Assembly: GCF_002994635.1 (NCBI RefSeq)
Contig: NZ_PVNL01000053.1
Location: 1-45,489 of the forward strand
Origin: Enhygromyxa salina
GTDB lineage: Bacteria; Myxococcota_A; Polyangia; Nannocystales; Nannocystaceae
DNA length: 45,489 nucleotides
Direction of reading: 5' to 3'
How positions within the stretch are numbered: the stretch's first letter is position 1; each line of letters starts with the position of its first letter. A program made the translations under genes and the position numbers. Of the stretch, positions 44,403 to 45,489 are shown piece by piece. The notes below the pieces were generated by a model that was not told where the DNA came from, made no database searches, and saw nothing but the letters and a program-made list of their open reading frames with translations.

Positions 44403-45052
44403 TGGCACGCGAGCGCGGGATGGGGTGGGCCCTGACCGTCTGTCTGGTGACTACGGTCGTGGCCGGCTGTGGCGGGCACGCTCGGGCCTTGGTTCACGCC
44501 AGCGGAGATCTCGGCAAGTCCGTTCGCCGAGCTGACCGAGCGCAGATCGACGAGAGTGTGCTGCCCGCCACGCGGTCGAGGGTCGACTACCAGGTCTTGC
44601 TCGAGGACGCGTCTGGGTGGAGCGATCGGCTGCGGCGCCCGACCGGCGCGCGACCCGAGGCGCTGCTGTATCTGGGCAACGACGAGGTCGTAGAGGCGGT
44701 TTGGACCGACAAGGGCTGGCGCTTCTCGACCGACCCGACCGAGTACTTTGGCCAGTCGACCCCCCGCGAGGCGCTGCGCAGCCTGGTGCGTGCCAGCCGC
44801 CAAGGTCGGTGGGACATCATGCTCAACCTCGCGCCAAGGCGCTACCGCATGGGTCTCTCGGAGCAAGACCTCACGGCCGCTTGGACCGAGGGGCCGCAGG
44901 CGCAAGCGCTCAACGAAGCCCGAGATCGCCTCGCCGAGCGGCTCGCTGGCACGATCCGGGCTGATGCACATCAGGCGATCTTGGACCTCGGAGACGGCGA
45001 GTACGCCCGGCTCGAGCGCGAGAAAGATCGCTGGGTCGTCGTCGACTTCTAG
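44402..45052 (+). CDS. Lipoprotein of unknown function
   Basis: 216 residues. Signal peptide with lipobox VAGC (Cys23). The mature part is mixed alpha/beta, about 190 residues, with a WRFSTDPTEYFGQSTPREALRSLVRA segment and a C-terminal beta strand pair (YARLEREKDRWVVVDF). It resembles small proteins with an accessory ...EALRSLVRA... fold often seen in deltaproteobacteria, but I cannot name a family. Translationally coupled to fabZ by a one-base overlap. Confidence 0.75.
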   Translation: MARERGMGWALTVCLVTTVVAGCGGHARALVHASGDLGKSVRRADRAQIDESVLPATRSRVDYQVLLEDASGWSDRLRRPTGARPEALLYLGNDEVVEAVWTDKGWRFSTDPTEYFGQSTPREALRSLVRASRQGRWDIMLNLAPRRYRMGLSEQDLTAAWTEGPQAQALNEARDRLAERLAGTIRADAHQAILDLGDGEYARLEREKDRWVVVDF

Positions 45053-45070
45053 CTGATCTCGGGTAGATAC

Positions 45071-45084
45071 GCCGCCCTGGCGGC
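45071..45084 (+). terminator. Weak stem-loop after the lipoprotein gene
   Basis: GCCGCC-CT-GGCGGC followed by TATTTG. A short, tight stem with a poor T-run. Confidence 0.3.
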
Positions 45085-45146
45085 TATTTGACCACGATCT
45101 GGCGCCGCGCTGGCGCTGGTGTGGGGACGCCCCAGCTGCCAGGTAG

Positions 45147-45290
45147 CCACAACGGTTGTGGGTATACGTGCTCGGTCGGAGCACCGGTTGCCAAGGACGG
45201 ATGCTGCATTAGCCTCGAATCGTAGGCCGATGTTCATTCGCGATTGCCACACCATGACACGCTTGTCCCGGTTTGACGCGGCCGGGACAA
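45147..45290. promoter_or_regulatory. Two inverted repeats in the 398-base terminal intergenic region
   Basis: CCACAAC-G-GTTGTGG (45147-45161) and TTGTCCCGG (45263-45271) with CCGGGACAA (45282-45290), both perfect. The region 45053-45450 is AT-richer than the genes and holds no convincing gene, so it looks like a control region for the gene starting at 45451. Confidence 0.4.
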
Positions 45291-45385
45291 CACGGGCCAG
45301 GACCGGGACCTGCCAGGAATTTGAGCGCGAACGGCAAGTAGGCGAGAATTGTGGCCATCTCGGCCAAACCGGCGCGAACGCACGC

Positions 45386-45402
45386 TTGGTTTATGAGTTG
45401 CA
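45386..45402 (+). promoter_or_regulatory. Candidate sigma-54 promoter
   Basis: TTGG (45386-45389) and TTGCA (45398-45402), with exactly ten bases between the GG and GC pairs. The -12 element is perfect; the -24 element keeps TTGG but lacks CAC. It lies 49 bases before ATG 45451. Confidence 0.35.
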
Positions 45403-45450
45403 GTATTTGTCAGCGCGGTCACACCAGATCGACACAGAGAGGACGGCACC

Positions 45451-45489
45451 ATGGCACACTCAGTGAGCATTCACCGCCCCCGTAAACGC
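45451..45489 (+). CDS. Start of a gene cut by the window end
   Basis: ATG 45451 preceded by GAGAGGA (about nine bases upstream) opens a frame of 13 codons (MAHSVSIHRPRKR) to the window edge. The basic start suggests a cytoplasmic protein; nothing more can be said. Confidence 0.5.
   Translation, partial: MAHSVSIHRPRKR

Noticed and set aside
45119..45466. 115-codon plus-strand frame in the terminal intergenic region
   Set aside because: No Shine-Dalgarno, composition differs from real genes here, and it overlaps the better-supported start at 45451.

Overview
The window is GC-rich throughout, and third codon positions are almost always G or C. It carries a Hanks-type Ser/Thr kinase with a C-terminal PEGA-like region, an ECF sigma factor paired with a membrane anti-sigma factor, many lipoproteins, and long Ala/Pro/Glu-rich or acidic low-complexity inserts in housekeeping proteins. 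With LolCD, BamA, Skp and FabZ present it is a Gram-negative bacterium. My best inference is a myxobacterium (Myxococcota, possibly the Nannocystis/Plesiocystis side). No 16S rRNA or other phylogenetic marker was tested, so this is inference only.

Layout. (1) 1-11048 is an accessory region: a truncated repeat-bearing lipoprotein, a TetR regulator, a Memo/AMMECR2-like protein, a secreted protein of unknown role, then a tight trio (HtrB/LpxL-like acyltransferase, MIO aromatic ammonia-lyase, LolA-like carrier) of the type seen in aryl-polyene/flexirubin/xanthomonadin pigment clusters but here without the polyketide genes. A Ser/Thr kinase and a Kelch-like lipoprotein follow, divergent with start codons six bases apart. 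(2) 11104-19698 is the conserved block queA-tgt-yajC-secD-secF-recJ. (3) 19726-22128 is accessory: a small lipoprotein, a small membrane protein, and an ECF sigma/NrsF-like anti-sigma pair whose sigma gene has an apparent one-base frameshift in an A6 run and an ECF-type promoter upstream. (4) 22374-32615 is the translation/RNA block rimP-nusA-ylxR-infB-rbfA-truB-rpsO-pnp-dut, with an intrinsic terminator inside the rimP leader. (5) 32730-36333 holds purC, purF and prfB; prfB has the classic +1 programmed frameshift. (6) 36353-45052 is an outer-membrane biogenesis block: LolC/E, LolD, BamA, two tandem Skp/OmpH paralogues, FabZ and a lipoprotein. It is punctuated by a small family of palindromic intergenic repeats. 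(7) 45053-45489 is a regulatory-looking intergenic region leading into a gene cut by the window end.

How the parts fit. The queA/tgt pair makes queuosine-modified tRNA. YajC-SecDF drives protein export. The nusA block couples transcription, ribosome maturation, tRNA/rRNA modification and RNA decay. The Lol and Bam/Skp genes deliver lipoproteins and beta-barrels to the outer membrane. Several genes show a TAnnnT hexamer 7-9 bases before the start codon, which suggests leaderless transcripts are common here.

I found no rRNA, no convincing tRNA, no CRISPR array and no insertion sequence. The items most worth a second look are the orphan pigment-type trio, the split ECF sigma gene, the rimP-leader terminator, the LolC/E acidic insert with its internal duplication, and the palindromic repeat family. 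None of these is proven to be a new system.
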